The notes below the pieces were generated by a model. That model was not told where the DNA came from. It was given only the letters and a program-made list of their open reading frames with translations, and did no database searches. DNA of 6,910 nt, taken from the NCBI GenBank assembly GCA_964404395.1, contig CAYOKA010000114.1:1-6910 (forward strand), given 5' to 3'. A program made the translations under genes and the position numbers. This DNA is from JAAYBT01 sp964404395 (GTDB lineage Bacteria > Bacillota > Clostridia > Acetivibrionales > DTU013). Numbering within the stretch: the first letter of the stretch is position 1; every line of letters begins with the position of its first letter. Below are positions 6,241 to 6,910 of this stretch, in pieces.

Positions 6241-6274
6241 AAGGGTATTTTTGTGTTACTAAACAAAATCCCTT
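6241..6274. repeat. imperfect inverted repeat abutting the sigma-G-like -35 box
   Basis: AAGGGTATTTTTGT (6241-6254) and ACAAAATCCCTT (6263-6274) can pair over 12 bp with two single-base bulges and an 8-nt loop. The repeat ends one base before the TGAATA element. It lacks a following U-tract on either strand, so an operator or a read-through hairpin is likelier than a terminator. Confidence 0.4.
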
Positions 6275-6294
6275 AAGAACGGCTGTATATAACG

Positions 6295-6317
6295 AAACCA
6301 CCCATCAAGGGTGGCTT
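6295..6317 (-). terminator. intrinsic terminator after the 33-residue peptide gene
   Basis: On the minus strand, AAGCCACCC pairs with GGGTGGTTT (9 bp, one G-U pair, 5-nt loop) and is followed by CGTTATAT. It begins 44 nt past the stop codon. It would make the 33-residue gene a monocistronic unit, separate from the two peptide genes downstream. The hairpin is strong but the U-tract is short. On the plus strand it is followed by CTTCCTT. Confidence 0.5.
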
Positions 6318-6361
6318 CCTTAGTCTCATGCATGCAATCGGCTTTTGCTTATCGCTTGTTC

Positions 6362-6463
6362 TCAGCAGCAGAAGTCCCTATCAAAAAACAGCAGCAGGAA
6401 CAGAATAATAAAGAACAAAATAGCGCAATTGTCACCCAGGAAATTACCGCCTCTTTCTGCCAT
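6362..6463 (-). CDS. 33-residue hydrophobic micro-protein with Cys-Cys C-terminus
   Basis: ATG 6463 is preceded by the near-perfect SD AAAGGAGG with 8-nt spacing. The peptide starts MAERGGNFLGDNCAILFFII, continues LFLLLFF and ends DRDFCC. It has a short Gly-containing head, one hydrophobic span (about 14-27), and three cysteines, two at the very end. Residues 11-19 are identical to those of the 42-residue peptide, and the ERGG head resembles the 46-residue one, so the three genes probably arose by duplication. Because of their length, such genes are often missed by gene callers. The class is typical of spore-forming Firmicutes; the exact role is unknown. I see no clear promoter immediately upstream. 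Confidence 0.78.
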   Translation of the reverse strand: MAERGGNFLGDNCAILFFIILFLLLFFDRDFCC

Positions 6464-6758
6464 TACGGAGTCCTCCTTTCGACCAGAGAGTTGACATAAA
6501 TTTTGTTACTACTTCAATTTATTCTTACTCGCTTATAATTGTTACAGTACCAGTATATTAATGGCGCACTTAGACTGTGACAGCAAAAGCATATGCGATT
6601 TCAAAGCAATACACAGGTGCCTGGGCAATACCTAAAAGGTTACGAAATATATTTGCCAAACATCTGCAAAGAACTGTGGGCATAGGGAAATTTATGCATA
6701 TTCCTGTGAAAATATCTGCAATATCTCATTAAATTTGAGAAAAATAGGGAAATACAAG
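6464..6758. other. non-coding divergent intergenic region
   Basis: Together with the leader that follows, about 417 bp lie between the minus-strand peptide start (6463) and the plus-strand start (6881). I find no frame with a credible SD site; the best short frames (24 and 29 codons) lack one. Small complementary pairs occur, such as TCTCA/TGAGA near 6724-6740 and GCATA/TATGC near 6680-6700. The octamer TGTTACTA (6504-6511) recurs at 6254-6261, upstream of the 42-residue gene. Control elements for the peptide gene and the plus-strand gene must lie here, but I cannot define more of them. Confidence 0.5.
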
Positions 6759-6787
6759 TTGACAAATTCCACAAAATTCCATATAAT
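6759..6787 (+). promoter_or_regulatory. consensus sigma-A promoter of the right-edge gene
   Basis: A perfect TTGACA (6759-6764) and a perfect TATAAT (6782-6787) are separated by exactly 17 bp. Transcription should start near 6794, leaving an 87-nt leader before the TTG start at 6881. An unregulated promoter of this quality would be strong, which hints at repression or leader-level control. Confidence 0.88.
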
Positions 6788-6838
6788 TGTGAACGCAACC
6801 ATAATATTACATTTTAATCACTGTAGAATAGAGCGGTG

Positions 6839-6861
6839 AATTGCCGGAGTTGCCGGTAATT
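6839..6861 (+). promoter_or_regulatory. leader hairpin directly before the ribosome binding site
   Basis: AATTGCCGG (6839-6847) pairs with CCGGTAATT (6853-6861) in a 9-bp stem with one G-U pair and a 5-nt loop. It ends a few bases before the GGGGAGG SD site (6867-6873). The stem does not cover the SD site, so it may stabilise the mRNA or serve as a protein-binding site rather than block translation. Confidence 0.5.
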
Positions 6862-6880
6862 AGCGAGGGGAGGAAGCGTT

Positions 6881-6910
6881 TTGGGAAGGTTAAGCATTAT
6901 TATAGCAGAT
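6881..6910 (+). CDS. start of a probable response-regulator receiver protein (truncated by window end)
   Basis: Only ten codons are visible: TTG start, then GRLSIIIAD. GGGGAGG ends 7 nt before the TTG. An in-frame TAA at 6857-6859 leaves no better start codon between it and the TTG. A short basic/polar start, a hydrophobic beta strand and an Asp at the edge (pattern x-I-x-I-x-I-A-D) fit strand 1 and the first acidic residue of CheY-like receiver domains. In Spo0A this pattern usually continues ADDN. A Spo0A identity would suit the nearby spore-type peptide genes, but spo0A usually follows spoIVB, which is absent here. The start is well supported by the promoter and SD site; the family call rests on very few residues. 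Confidence 0.5.
   Translation, partial: MGRLSIIIAD

Noticed and set aside
6311..6499. Plus-strand 62-codon frame
   Set aside because: Antisense to the 33-residue peptide gene, and its start falls within the terminator hairpin. The Gln-rich stretch is the complement of Leu/Phe/Ile codons.
6561..6635. Plus-strand 24-codon frame (MAHLDCDSK...)
   Set aside because: No SD site before the ATG and no hydrophobic or conserved pattern comparable with the real micro-proteins nearby.
6758..6766. Spo0A-box-like TTTGTCAAC (minus strand) over the right-edge -35
   Set aside because: Any TTGACAAA -35 region produces this match, so it carries no independent weight.
6788..6801. Catabolite-response-element-like TGTGAACGCAACCA at the transcript start
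   Set aside because: Two mismatches at constrained positions and no symmetry; a chance match cannot be excluded.
2699..6910. CRISPR array, tRNA or rRNA gene
   Set aside because: I saw no regularly spaced repeats and no tRNA or rRNA signatures in the non-coding parts on either strand.

Overview
The window looks like chromosomal DNA of a spore-forming clostridium (low-G+C Firmicutes). The grounds are AT-rich intergenic DNA, strong AGGAGG-type Shine-Dalgarno (SD) sites, an exported protein with S-layer-homology (SLH) modules, a Gram-positive-type SNF2 protein with a SWIM zinc finger, and a row of tiny hydrophobic peptides of the kind clostridia and bacilli express in or on spores. The species cannot be told from the sequence.

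Layout from left to right. Positions 1-2698 (minus) hold the first 899 codons of a SWIM/SNF2 ATPase that runs off the left edge. Positions 2699-2986 are intergenic and contain a GC-rich, hairpin-rich island (about 2800-2910) in otherwise AT-rich DNA; it looks like a dispersed repeat and may act as a terminator. Positions 2987-4792 (minus) encode a secreted SLH protein with a C-terminal transglutaminase/protease-like domain and an apparently complete Cys-His-Asp triad. Positions 4910-5632 (minus) encode a Phd/YefM antitoxin-type DNA-binding domain fused to a Uma2 (DUF820) PD-(D/E)XK nuclease-like domain. Its consensus promoter is interleaved with repeated AATTAG/CTAATT motifs that look like an autoregulatory operator.

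Positions 5865-6463 (minus) hold three very short genes (46, 42 and 33 codons), each with its own strong SD site. Two share an identical nine-residue core at the same position, encoded with synonymous differences. The middle one is preceded by a sigma-G-like promoter, which suggests forespore expression. Positions 6464-6880 are non-coding. They separate this minus-strand block from a plus-strand gene at the right edge, which has a consensus sigma-A promoter, a roughly 87-nt leader with a hairpin just before the SD site, and a TTG start. Its ten visible codons resemble the beginning of a response-regulator receiver domain, possibly Spo0A-like.

The genes do not form one obvious pathway. The SNF2, SLH-transglutaminase and Phd-Uma2 genes are co-oriented but separated by gaps with their own signals. 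The most notable items are the Phd-Uma2 fusion with its motif array, and the micro-peptide cluster with sporulation-type control.
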